DNA of 64,000 nucleotides from Pseudisothecium myosuroides (taxonomy: Eukaryota; Streptophyta; Bryopsida; Hypnales; Lembophyllaceae): assembly GCA_951799445.1 (NCBI GenBank), contig OX637287.1, forward strand, positions 17,732,224 through 17,796,223, in the 5' to 3' direction. This document shows positions 37,027 through 48,684 of this stretch, piece by piece; position 1 is the first letter of the stretch, and each line of letters begins with the position of its first letter. The position numbers and the translations under genes were made by a program. The notes under the pieces are model-generated. The model saw only the letters and a list, made by a program, of their open reading frames with translations, was not told where the DNA came from and ran no database searches.

Positions 37027-39519
37027 CCTGAAGAGCATGTTTGGAACTGTTTTGGGTGGGTGGGTGGTTTCCCTGATAGGACCCTTATAGCAAGATTTGT
37101 ACCTCCCTCAAGCTCATTAGAAGGAAGGTGCAAAGGGGACCGATCAATTAATTGAGAGTGATAAGAGTCGAGATCCATTTTTGGTGCTCATTGTTCGGAG
37201 TGTCATTTAGGCACCCCTGGATCCATGAAACTGTGCTCCATGTTATTTGCTCTTGCAGTCACAGGCACTGTCGCAGAGAATATCAGAGATACAATCTTCT
37301 TCGACCTTGATTATCAGAGCGTTGAGGAGTATGCTCACACAGAGCTGATTCAAGTCCGGAAGAGAGGTTTTACTTCTCTTCCCGAGCATCCTATTGAAGT
37401 GACACATCGGCACCAAGTGAACATGATCGGTGACATCGGTTTGTCGAGTCTTAGTGGTTCGTGCTTATGGTAAACGAATGCACGACTTATACATCCAGCA
37501 TGAAGGTCTTGAATTGGTTGACAGCAAGAGTACTTCGTTGACCAATCCAAGTAACATGGTGAGGTGAGAGATTTGCCATCGGTATTCCGATGTCAAATGT
37601 GAAAGTCTTTGGAATAGATCTCGAGCTAAGAAATCTGGTCGAGCTTAAGAGGTCTGGTCGAGATGGATCGAGTTGTACGTTATTCTGAGAACTCATTCGT
37701 ACTTTGCTTAGGAAAAACAAATGGCTTGTAGTTTCTTTAAACTGGGATGTACACCTCAATGAAATCACAGCCTGGGCATGCAAAATGCACATGATCACAT
37801 GGAGTAATTTGTAACACTGATAAAGTTGTGTTGCGTGCGAAAGCTAAATATTAGAGTATTTGGGTTCACAGGGTTCTTTCGTAGACCTTTTTAGTGAGAA
37901 AACGGTGGATCTGGTCACAGTGAAGGTTAAAATTAAAGAGGTCTGGGTGTATTAGTCCCTCATCTTCTGTTCAGTCCTCAGTGCATTTATGTTCTGCAAA
38001 ACTGAGCAACTTTCGTTAGTTGTGGTGCCAGGGTACGGTATAAATCATCCTTTCTTTGTCAGAACGATACTCTTAAGGTTCAAGCGACCCAGGTGTGATG
38101 ATTACAAAAACCTTCAATGACATTTCTGAGATTAGGAAGGAAACTGTACGTACCAAATTGCACAACGGTTTGCCATTCACAGTCCTGCTTGAGCCTGTCA
38201 CGGAATTAAAAGCTGTAGCAAATTACACGTGACAGGCTAAAGCTGGATGACCCGTTGTGTCCGAATTCCGATGGTTGATCCCAGTGCCTGTTTGTCTTCC
38301 CTCGTCGCCATATGTGCCTGAGCGTAATCTGATTTCCAAGTTACCGACAAAGGAAACTTAGTGTGATCCAAATAACAAAGAGAACTGAAAATAATTCAAT
38401 TCTTAATACCAAGCAATCCACCGTCTCTCTGTCTCCTGTCTTCAAGTGCCTGCAGACAATTCAACGCGTCCACTGTTCATCTTGGCACTGTCTGTTCTTC
38501 CTGTACCAGAATTGCTTAATTACTTAAAGCAAAGAAATGGCACGCACCGTATACAACCACCAACGACCAGCAGAATCCGACCTTGCAGGTTAAATTTTTT
38601 TTAAACCTGACCTCATTCCAATGGGAGTGGGATAGTTGCAATAAGTAAAATGAATTTTTGTAATGCTTGAGGTTCTGAAAATGTACAACATCATGAATTT
38701 TATTCCTTTTTGTAGTGTTGTGTTAGATTCTTTGGAGCTCTATAAACATAGCTTCCAAAAGTTTAGCAGTTTGTTCATGTACTATCTTGAGTGCCTGCAT
38801 GCATGAACTAAAATTACCCATCAACCATTCAACATTTGGGCATTCTTGGCTCAGACCATTGAACATACCAATCTGGTATATATCCATTTCCAAAAGCTGA
38901 AATTCATAGATTAACAATACACAATGGATTCACAAGACACTCCTAATTAATTTTATTGATACCTTTGCTTCTTTGTTTGAGAACATTCTAAAACCAGATC
39001 ATGGGACAAGTATAGATTTCAGACACACGGGAAAACACACCGCTATATTAACAAAATATGGGTTCCAGAAACCTCAAGCCCAATGATGCCCTCGGAAAAT
39101 GAATATCATTACCCAGCTGGTATCTGCAAAACCCAACCTAAACACTGGTTCAAACCATGCACAGACCATGTATTTAGACAAGGTCTCCCATCAAAGGACT
39201 CCTCCCTCTCTAGCTTGCTTCCTGTGGTTTCTCATCAGTTGGTGAGCATGAACCTAGCCCAGGATAATGGCTCACACTCCGAGTCTGAAACTTGTTTAAT
39301 TTCAAAACATCTTGGTACCTTTCAAATTCATAAGCAGATGGCAGTATGGCACAGGAAAATGATGCTTCCTTCCCAAATAAGGACTACAGGTCAATTTCAT
39401 TAAATTGACAATATTTCTTGACTTTGGCTTATTCACGACATGTGCCCAAAACGTGGATTCTATACCAGTCCTAGTTTTGAGAGCTACAGATTTGTGTCAC
39501 AATTTTGGTGATAAGGACA
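37027..39519. other. Intergenic region, no convincing gene
   Basis: A plus-strand frame 37225-37473 begins with a signal-like stretch but has no recognised homology and no continuation. The rest consists of short frames and no paired repeat ends. Confidence 0.4.
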
Positions 39520-39791
39520 AAGGTAGGTATCCTTAAACCGTCACAAATTGCTCCTGTGCCTAATTACTACTATTAGACTGTTCAAATTCTTCTATATTCT
39601 TATTGGCAAGGGAAAGGAGGTTTCAACGCACCAAAGAACGCAACATTTGGATACTGTATGCAAAAGTTATGAAGGAACAAAGTTTGGTTCTAAAAGCGTT
39701 TCTTCCACAGAGGTACATAACTGATTTTGGAGATGTACACACGCTGAAGATGGCGCTTTAAGTTCAGTGGCGGTTTAAGGATACCTACCTT
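39520..39791. mobile_element. Small element with perfect 21-bp inverted ends
   Basis: AAGGTAGGTATCCTTAAACC(G) at 39520-39540 is repeated in perfect inverted form at 39771-39791. The 272-bp unit has no coding frame. The right terminal repeat overlaps a 45-bp tandem duplication. Confidence 0.75.
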
Positions 39792-39865
39792 AGTGAGTCT
39801 TCTCTGAACATAAAGGTTGTTAAGGATACCTACCTTAGTGAGTCTTCTCTGAACATAAAGGTTGT
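39776..39865 (+). repeat. Two identical 45-bp tandem units
   Basis: The unit begins TAAGGATACCTACCTTAGTG and ends CATAAAGGTTGT; 39776-39820 and 39821-39865 are identical. It begins inside the right terminal repeat of the element at 39520. Confidence 0.95.
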
Positions 39866-39950
39866 CTCCTGAATACTCCATTGTGATTTGATTCTATTTG
39901 TTGTTCATATTCACATCCATGCCTCCAAATTCTGTGTGACTATTGGCTTG

Positions 39951-40110
39951 AACCAAAATTTCCTTAAAATTGCTATATACCACAAACTTGGAACTTTTCC
40001 ATGTAGGCTCTGTGTTTTAAAATCTATAATAGTCCTAGAGTTTAGAACTAAAGAAGGAAATGGATGGAAAAATGGCGTATGGAATACCACCATTTAATGG
40101 AATTTCCCAT
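39951..40110. mobile_element. Foldback MITE family T, diverged copy with CTTG target duplication
   Basis: Ends AACCAAAATTTCCTTAAAAT and, inverted, ATGGGAAATTCCATTAAATG. Direct 4-bp repeats CTTG at 39947-39950 and 40111-40114. Interior shares CACAAACTTGG(A/C)ACTTT and TAGTCCTAGAGTTTAGA with the other copies. Confidence 0.82.
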
Positions 40111-40114
40111 CTTG

Positions 40115-41786
40115 GAGGTGATTTGCATGGATTTAGTTTTCATAAAAGAAGCACTATAAACCGTGGAGGGTGAGACAAGTTTGATTCTTGCATAGCATTT
40201 GGACTGGATGAGCTACATCAGTGGAAATGGACGTATAGTTACTTGAAGACTCTGTTAGGAGTGGACACGTGGATCTTTACAGATCGAGAAGTCATAGATA
40301 CCCAGCGAGGACCTTCAGTGTGCATGATCCAAATTGCTCTCTTCAATGCTTGTTGGAAGTTAATTAGAATGTATATAATTTCGTCGTCGCCATGGCAAGC
40401 AGTTCATACAAGCGAATTAACTCAACTAAACCTAGAAGAAGGTAACTTCACTTATTTCAAACCAGCACCCTAAATGGACACAAGTCCCATGTAGTTAAAC
40501 TTACTACTAAAAATTACATAAAAACCTTGTAGACCGTCACATTGAAAAATAGATCAACAATGTATGTTCTCAATAAGTGTTGAGTTAAGAATAGTGCCAA
40601 CAAAGGTCTTAGCAATGAATATATTGAGAGGTGGGATGTACTACAATTTCTCCAACACTTAAGTGTCCATTAGCATTAGAGTACATACTCAAATTTTCAA
40701 GTGACCTGAAAGTGACCTTTGATAGTGATATTGATAGTGACCTTTTAGAGTACCTTCCACTTTTTAACTAATTCAAGAAGAGTTTGAAATATAATTATGA
40801 ATCCAAATGGATTCGATGCAACTTCTATATGTTCCTTTAAATGAAAATTGATTGAAAAATGGAGGAAGTGCGAATCCTTTTTAAATCCGATCAATGCTTT
40901 GAAGGTCATTTTAAAGACACCCCACCTTACATATTTGAACTAGATTTATTTTACTAACACCAATCCAAATACATGTTTTAAAACTCATCTTCATACACCG
41001 GATAAGGGACAATTCATAACTTGATGTTGAAGTCATAATATTGGCATTATTAAATTCAAAGAGATGAGAAACAAATGTAACATAAAAAAAAACCTTATAA
41101 GTACTATCAAATTATTAGTTGTGTCATTTGTGTGTATACTTTCCTTGATGGAAACTTGCACTGCATTTGAGGAAGTCATGATAGATTGTAAACCGTAAGT
41201 TCTTATGATAATAGCTTCTTCCATTGAATCATCATTGTAAAAAAAACCATATATGCCTACTTGGTTATAAAATAAGAACGTTGGATACTTTGGTGTAACT
41301 TCGAGGTTCTATCCACTCCAACCAAACCCTAATTGTGTGGCACAATGTAAAAGTGGTTGTAGACGGGATTTGGAAACTCATATATTCAAAAACAAAAGAG
41401 TCATTGCAAAGTGAGCATATTGACAAAGTTTTCAGGAGGTACTTAGAACACTTGTAACTTTGTACATCATGGAGGCAGATTTCCTTGAACGCGGAATGCT
41501 TTGTATTCGTCAAAGCGAAGGATACCCACGTCACTACAACCGATTCAAAAGCCAAGGATCAACTTGTACATGCAACTGTCCCTCATTCATGAGTTCCTAT
41601 TTCCATATAGAGTTGCATGCAGGTTTGATAGATAGCAAGCAGATCAAAGTAATTATGTAGCCCGGACACGTGTGACCCAGATGTCCAGGTCTGCATAGCT
41701 GGGGCTCCTCCATTTTATCCTTTGAATGCAGTAAGTTAATTGAGGGTCCTAAGACACATTCAAGAGCACAGAGCTCTCAAGACTAC
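40115..41786. other. Intergenic region, no gene seen
   Basis: Short frames only; none matches a known protein or is supported by splice sites. Confidence 0.45.
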
Positions 41787-41790
41787 CGTA

Positions 41791-41971
41791 AACGGATATT
41801 TCGTTAAAATGGCGATATTCTTCCGCCATTTTTCCATTCATTTTCTACGATTGGTATAGATTTCAGACCACATGGTCTAAAATCTAGGGCTAGTTTATAT
41901 TTCAGACCACATGGTCTGAACCTGAAAGTGCCAAGTTTGTGGAATATTGCAATTTTAACGAAATATCTGTT
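41791..41971. mobile_element. Foldback MITE family T, copy with CGTA target duplication
   Basis: Starts AACGGATATTTCGTTAAAAT and ends with the inverted form ..AACGAAATATCTGTT. Direct 4-bp repeats CGTA lie at 41787-41790 and 41972-41975. 181 bp; twice contains CAGACCACATGGTCT, itself a palindrome. Confidence 0.9.
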
Positions 41972-41975
41972 CGTA

Positions 41976-42636
41976 GTACTACTTGGATGGATCTGATGAG
42001 TTTCCAGATGCCCATAGTTGTGGAATAGTGCGTGCCAGGTTAACTTTGTGAGATTAGGTGATATGAGCGAATATGAGGTGTAACAGTAAACTTATTCAGA
42101 GAGGAGGAAGCTTGCCAATTCCCTGCAAAGTGGTGGAAGCCTGGCGAGTTCCATGGCTACTGAATGCCAGTCCATTGAATGTGTCATGGACGGCACATGG
42201 GGATGCTTGAATGCAACTGGATTACCATTACGAGACAGTACTAGGCTTTCTCCTCGGAAATGGCAGATGGTTTCTGATAAAATACAACATGCTTCGACCT
42301 TAATGGGGTCCAGTGTTCAGCCTTTCTGCTCTTCATAAATTCTACAAGTCAGAGGCTTATTGTTGTTTCTGCAGTATGGTAGGAGTTGGACAATTGTGAA
42401 TGGATCGCTCGCTCACTCATTCATCTGCTACCTGTGGAGGCCCCCAATCTGTTCCATTAATGCTAACGCTATTGGAACGCAACAAATTTCCACCAATTGT
42501 TTACTATTTCGGTATCCACAATTTTGTGTTGTAGCACCTGGCAACACAAAGTCCTTTTCATTATTGTTGACACTAGTGGCATGCGGGGAATACTGTATTG
42601 CATCAAAAACAATGGGCCAATTCGTTCAATGGTAAG
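41976..42636. other. Intergenic region, no gene seen
   Basis: Two frames of 61 and 91 codons have no recognisable homology. Confidence 0.4.
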
Positions 42637-43032
42637 GGAGGCAACCCATTTTTGATCATTTATGCCGATCTGACCATCTGCAAGGCAGGTTTCTTCACTG
42701 GGGAAATTTTCTTGTGTGCGGAAGTAGAGTTTGGAAGGTTTTGATAATTTTTTGGATTTTCATTTCTCAAAACATAATTACTGTAAATTTTCAACGGAAG
42801 ATTCTATTCCTTCCATACCAGTGGTATAGGGCTTGCTATTTCCAATTGTGGGCTGAAAAGAAAATTGACCAAGGGGTGGTTGTAATATTAAGAGTCTTGT
42901 AGCCAATCAAAATGCTCCACAACTGCCTCGAGAACCGCACCATAATTATTCACTATTCTTTACCTCCTTCACGGAAAGAGAATAGTCTACATAGCAAGCC
43001 AATGGGAGAGTGATTAGGAATGGGTGGCCTCC
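42637..43032 (+). mobile_element. MITE family R, copy 1 (about 396 bp)
   Basis: Left end GGAGGCAACCCATTTTTGAT pairs with the inverted right end GGAGGCCACCCATTCCTAAT. The whole unit is a direct repeat of 52021-52403, with shared blocks such as CTCAAAACATAATTA and AAAATTGACCAAGGGGTG. Confidence 0.85.
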
Positions 43033-43654
43033 TATAAGGGATAGACCCTTAAAGCAATAATGTAGGAGTTTCAATGTCATGTGAGTGGCTACATAAGGAG
43101 ATTTTTGTTCAAATTAGCAAATTATAGTGAAAGGTGTTGCAAGTACAACCTAAATTATATGTTACTCAGAGAATATTGATGTTATAAATTTTCAAAAGCA
43201 ACCCACTCTAGGCATATACAATGGGTCATAAATTTGTGAGGAAACAATACAATTGGAATCTTGTTCAAGCAATACATTTGGGGCTATTTAGAGTTTCCAT
43301 GTTTCACTTTCCCCTATGTGATTGACAACCCTGTGGCTTTTCCCTATATCACAATCCTATAACACAGGGGGGGAAAGTCACAAGGTTGTCGCTCACAATG
43401 GAGAAAGTGAAACAGGAAAATTAAAAAAACAACCCAGTGATAGAGTGTAATTCATGAATTGAAGCACACATGCATAGACACTTTGCTAATCTAGTCAAGT
43501 TCTATGTAGGAGACTTGGTGTTTTTCCATGCAAATTGTTGTTCTATGAGGCAAAAAAATAGGAGTCAGTTTCAGTTGTCACTTTAAGGTGTTGCTACCTT
43601 ACACCTAAAATGATGCAATTATTTGAACCAATTGAATACGATTCCTATCATTAA
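43033..43654. other. Intergenic region containing a hairpin
   Basis: About 43296-43417 is an inverted repeat of two arms of roughly 47 bases (GTTTCACTTTCCCCTATGTG on the left, inverted as CACAATGGAGAAAGTGAAAC on the right), probably a small foldback element. Confidence 0.65.
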
Positions 43655-44579
43655 CCCCTAAAGTTCCTTGAATATCTTTTCAACAAAAACGCTCCAAAAC
43701 TGCCATTTCTAGTACAAATATTAAATTTTAGAAAAAAAACATTTTTGAACATATGTAGATGTAGGATCTTGTAGTACGCTAGTTTGAGAAGATGTGGAAA
43801 AAATTTCAAAAATTTTCACTATGTAAATAATTGCAAAATATTAGTGTTTGAAATTACAAAAGTCCTTATCTTGGCCCTGCAAAAACAAAGCAGCTGTACT
43901 TCACAAGGTCACATTTGTATGAAAAAATGTCTATGTTGTTGGTGCTTCTTTGGATTCATTCTTCAAGGCAAGTTGGCTACATGCTTGAAATTTTTTAGAT
44001 CATTTGGAATTGTACAACATATAGGAAAAAAATAGTAAATAGAAAGCAAAAGAGAATGATTCAAAATACTAAATTGTTAAGAATTTAGTTATGAAATTGA
44101 AAAATTTCAATTCCAATGGTTGTAATGTTGTAATAGACAATCTACATCCTATGATTTGGTATTTTTCAAAAAATATTGGAAATTGAATAAAATAAATGAC
44201 TTCAAAGTTTATTTTAGAGTAGAGAATTCATAACTGCCAGTAAACTATAATTCTTCATAACTTTCATTTCATTAATCAAAATGGAATGATTCAAAGCTTT
44301 CCAGATAGATATAAATCCAAAAAACCAATTTTGAATTTTGTTTTATAAAAAAAGTGATTTTTTCTAATCTGCCCAAATTGCCCAAGTCGAGAAACAAACA
44401 ACATATCATGCAATAACTTCTTAATCATGTAGTCAAAAGTTACGAAAATTGTTGGGCCTTAAAGCTACTCCTCGTCCCCTTGTTGTTTGAAAATTCATAG
44501 AAAAAAAATAAAATTTCCATTGGTAATGAGCTGCTCAAAAATCTATGTTGCCAAAAAACTCAACTTGGTCCTTTTGGGG
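43655..44579 (+). mobile_element. Non-autonomous piggyBac-like element (MITE family P), 925 bp
   Basis: TTAA at 43651-43654 and 44580-44583 flank ends CCCCTAAAGTTCC and GGTCCTTTTGGGG. The interior matches the copy cut by the window start over at least 450 bases. No coding capacity. Confidence 0.9.
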
Positions 44580-44599
44580 TTAAATTGACTTTGATTTAA

Positions 44600-45536
44600 C
44601 CCCTAAAGGACCGGACTGCGTTTTTTGGCCGTATAGAAATTTTGGGCAGGTCCGTGTGGCTAGAGATTTCCATATTTTAAGCTGAAATTTTAATAGAAGG
44701 TGGGCGCGAGGAATATCTTTCATATGCACTAAATTTCAACACATTTGGAAATAGGAGTCAAAAGTTACGGCCAAATATGTTACTTTTTTTTGTAACTGGG
44801 CAGTCTGGGCAGCAAGAAAAATTTCGCAAAATTTTGATATTTTGTTTTTTAATATTTTTTTTCTTGTAGATTATATTTTTGTCTATCTGGAAAGCTTTGA
44901 TTCATTTCATTTGGATTTGTTATGAAAAAGTTATGGACATTCTTGTTTTTCGGGCAGTTAGAGCATCTTCTTGAAAAAAATAACTTGTAGGATTAATTTC
45001 TAAATGCTATTTTTGCAATTTAAAAAAAAAAAAAAATTCTCATGGTTTAGTTTACTTTCTAGAACAATCTCACCATTGGGATTAGTGTATTTTAATTCCA
45101 TCTAAAATATATTAATGTTTTAGATTTTCCTTCTATCTCGTACCTACTTCTACTTAATAATTTTTTTAGGAATGATAATTAAGTTTTTTTTAATATTATT
45201 TTTTTTCCTAGACTCTCAACTCAATTCTCCACTATAAAGATTTGAAGCACAAAACTCTGTAGTGCAAAAACTTTAAGTGAAAAATGTTTAAAGTCAAAAA
45301 ATCTAGTCCCGCAATGTGCTGAAATACTTGTTTTTTCCACTTTAAACGCAGATTTCTTGCAATCTGAGCGGTCAAAAATTCTGAAATTTTTTCCACACAT
45401 TCTCATACTAGTTAGGTGTAAGATCCTATGGTTAGATGTGAAAAAAAAACATTTTTTTATTTTTTTTAACTCCTTGCTATAGAAATGGCAGTTTTGAGTG
45501 TTTTTTGGCAGAAAAAAGGCCTTGGGCCTTTAGGGG
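44600..45536 (-). mobile_element. Non-autonomous piggyBac-like element (MITE family P), 937 bp, inverted
   Basis: TTAA at 44596-44599 and 45537-45540 flank ends CCCCTAAAGGACC and GGGCCTTTAGGGG. It lies in the opposite orientation to the neighbouring copies and only 16 bases from the previous one (from 44583 to 44600). Its right end matches the left end of 46021-46947 inverted. Confidence 0.92.
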
Positions 45537-45540
45537 TTAA

Positions 45541-46016
45541 ATGAATATGGGGTCACAATTAAAAGAAGATTTCAAATTTTCTTACCTTATAATTTTAGGA
45601 CACCATATGCATAAACTATATATAGATGATCTTCAAAGTGTTGATTGTAGTTATACCTAAAATTAAGCCTAGGCATGTAAATTGAAAGCCAAATTTACAT
45701 TTCATGCAAGAATCTATACTTTAAAGCAGATTTGAGCCTCCGGAAGACTGTTTCAGGGTTGTTTCCGTTGCTGTAAACCAGCCCTAGCTATCAAAAAAAA
45801 TTAAAAATTAAAAAAATTAAAAAATTAAAAAATTAAAAAATATATATATTTAAAAATAAAATTTTAATTTTTTTAATAAATAAATAAATTATTAAAATCT
45901 GACGTGGCAGTCTCTCGACCACGTTAGATTGATGATTTGGCAGCATTCCCAGAGTTACCACAATCCGGGAATTTGCAGTCTTCCAGAGGCCCTAAAATCC
46001 TCTAATGTGTGGCAAT
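45541..46016. other. Spacer with AT-only low-complexity tract
   Basis: 45789-45900 is made almost wholly of AAAATT-type words. No gene. Confidence 0.7.
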
Positions 46017-46020
46017 TTAA

Positions 46021-46947
46021 CCCCTAAAGGCCCAAGGCCTTTTTTCTGCCCAAAAACACTGAAAACTGCCATTTCTATAGCAAAGTATAAAAAAAAAATT
46101 TTAATGTTTTTTTTGAACATCTAACCGTAGGATCTTACACCTTACTAGTATGAGAATGTATGGAAAAAATTTCAGAATTTTTGACCGCACAGATTGCAAG
46201 ATATCAGCATTTAAAGTGAAAAAAACAAGTTTTTCAGCACATTGCGGGGCTAGATTTTTTGGCTTTAAACATTTTTAACTTAAAATTTTTGCACTAAAGC
46301 GTTTTGAGCTTTAAATTTTTATTGTAGAGAATTGAGTTGAGAGTCTAGGAAAAAAAAAATTCAAAAAAACTTAATTATCATTATTAAAAAAATTGTTAAG
46401 TAGAAGTAGGTCTAAGATAGAAGGAAAATCTAAAATATTCATATATTTTAGATGGAATTAAAATGCACTAATTCCAATGGTGAGATTGTTTTTGCACGTA
46501 AATTACACCATGAAAAAAAAAAAAATTGAAAAATTTGGAAAATTGCATTCAGAAATGAATCCTACAAGTTATTTTTTTCAAGAAGATGCTCTAACTGCCC
46601 GAAAAACAAGAATATCCATAACTTTCTCATAACATATCCAAATGAAATGAATCAAAGCTTTCCAGATAGGCAAAAATATAATCTATCAAAAAAAATATTA
46701 AAAAAAAATTCAAATTTTTGTCCATTTTTTTTCTGCTGCCCGGGCTGCCCGCCGTCCCTTGTTTTCAGCTTATTTGGTCATAACTATTGTTCCCGGGCAC
46801 CGATTGTGGAAAAAATTATATTCCCACGAAGCTAATCAGCTGTTCGAGCTCCAGAAAAAGTTTCAAAAAATCAGGAGAAAATTTCAGCCCGTAGGTACCT
46901 GCCCGAAAACGCATTTGTCCCCCAAAGGGACAACGGTCCTTTAGGGG
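46021..46947 (+). mobile_element. Non-autonomous piggyBac-like element (MITE family P), 927 bp
   Basis: TTAA at 46017-46020 and 46948-46951 flank ends CCCCTAAAGGCCC and CGGTCCTTTAGGGG. Carries the CTGCCCGGG motif near the right third as in the first copy. Non-coding. Confidence 0.92.
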
Positions 46948-46951
46948 TTAA

Positions 46952-47415
46952 TAGCAATCTTCAAAGTCAAAATTAGGCTCTGTTATCTTATTATAAATAA
47001 ATAGCACTGAGTTAGGCATATTGCCTTCTCAAATTGAATTTTTACTTCTACCTATCTTGGATGTAGATCTATCAAATGATGCTGTTGGGCAATTTTGATG
47101 ATTTAAAAAAAAATTATGTTGAACTTGCTATTAAGCGACAATATTTGAGGGTCAATGAAGTAAGGCAATTTCTTTTAAATAATTGGAATGAGTATTTAAT
47201 TTGCCCTAACTATGCTGGCATGAAAGAAATATTAATTTTTTGCTTTTGGAATCCTAAAATCAATTAAACGGACTTTTACATCAAGATTTTTAATGTAAAA
47301 AATGACAATTGTAACTAGAAGATCTGAATCCTTACAAGGTAGTGAAGCTTATTGACTTCCTAAAAATATAATTTTTATTTCAATTGAAACCCAGGAGCAA
47401 AAATTATACTCCGAA
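46952..47415. other. AT-rich spacer
   Basis: Contains one 63-codon frame of no recognised identity. Confidence 0.4.
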
Positions 47416-47827
47416 GGGTGATTGCAAGAAACACTTGTACTATTTGTTGCGTTTTGTTTAATACTTGAGATTTTTTTGTGAGTATTTTAAAATTAAAAAA
47501 TCATTTTTTCAAAAAACTAAAAGATTTAGCTAATGATTAGCATAACATCTAGTAGCCTTTAGAGAAGCTTCCTTTTCTTCTCCAGAGTCCTCATCCACCA
47601 AATTCATCCATACATCATTATTTCAAGGTTCAATAACGGGATAGTGGCAGTATGTTTATGGTGTGTTCCATTTTTTTTGGTAATTCTAGGATTGAACATA
47701 CAATTCTACAAATAATTGTAAAAAAAAATGGTTTCCAAAAAATGCCAAGCTAGAATCCATTGAGTAACTTACCAATGCACCTACTATGTGGCCTTCAATA
47801 CTTATTTTTGATTTTCTAATAAGAAGA

Positions 47828-48394
47828 GAAGTTCTTTATATATAGTTAGGGTGGTAGAAGGTAGAACAACCCATGTGGGATATATAAATTAGAATTCCTA
47901 GGTTCTTAACCACTCATAGTTCAATCAAAAGCAGAAATTGTGTTTAAAGTAGAATTTCAAACCTCGTTTAAGCATAGTAGAATGATTTTTTTCAAAAAAC
48001 TTTGAACTAATAAAAGTTGAAAAATTAAGTTAAGTTTAAATCCATTTGGGATTTCAATCCTCCAATTTAAAGTTATGGACAATTTTCAGAGATGATGTTT
48101 GAAAATGTCAAAAAAAAATTCCCTTCCAACCTCCCTCTTTGAAATTTGTCCATAACTTTTGATTGGAGGATTGAAATCCCAAAATGTTTTTTGGAAATAA
48201 AACTTAACTTAATTTACCAACTTTTGTTAGTTCAAAGTATTTTGAAAAAAGTTATTCTACTTTGCCTAAACAAGGTCTAAAATTCTACTTTACACACAAT
48301 TCCTACTTTTGACTTGAGCTCCTACTAATTCTAATTTTGATATCCCACATGGGTTGTTTCACCTCCTACCACCCAATATGTATATAAAGAGTTT
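47828..48394. mobile_element. Foldback (palindromic) element family F, copy 2, nested
   Basis: An imperfect palindrome of about 570 bp; the core 47962-48276 matches 31963-32288. Outer arms such as AACCCATGTGGGATAT near 47868 pair with ATATCCCACATGGGTT near 48340. Transcription would give a long hairpin RNA. Confidence 0.8.
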
Positions 48395-48635
48395 GTCTCC
48401 CCTATTCTTAACACAAGCAATGAATAACTTCCAAAGCTTATTTAATGAGTGAGAAGCTAATTCATTGTATGCAAAGATTTTTTTGCTCAATGTTTTGTAG
48501 TTGTACTTTAAAGCTTAGGAGCTTAGTTATTTACTTTGATAAAATTGTAAGTACTGCAGTGTTAGAGTTGCTAATTGAGCACACTATTGACAAGTCTCGT
48601 GTGCATTGACACCTATTTTTAGTTATTGATGTGTT

Positions 48636-48684
48636 GAATATACCACACCATTTCATCTAGCGAATGAAATGGTGTGGTATATTC
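48636..48684. repeat. Perfect 21-bp inverted repeat with 7-bp loop
   Basis: Arm 48636-48656 (GAATATACCACACCATTTCA plus T) is perfectly complementary to 48664-48684; the loop is CTAGCGA. A partial third arm (CCACACCATTCTATC) follows at about 48684. Confidence 0.95.

Noticed and set aside
37225..37473. Frame with signal-like start
   Set aside because: No homology recognised and ends without a domain; probably chance.
40160..40230. tRNA-like B box
   Set aside because: The GTTTGATTC word lacks a matching A box and acceptor stem.
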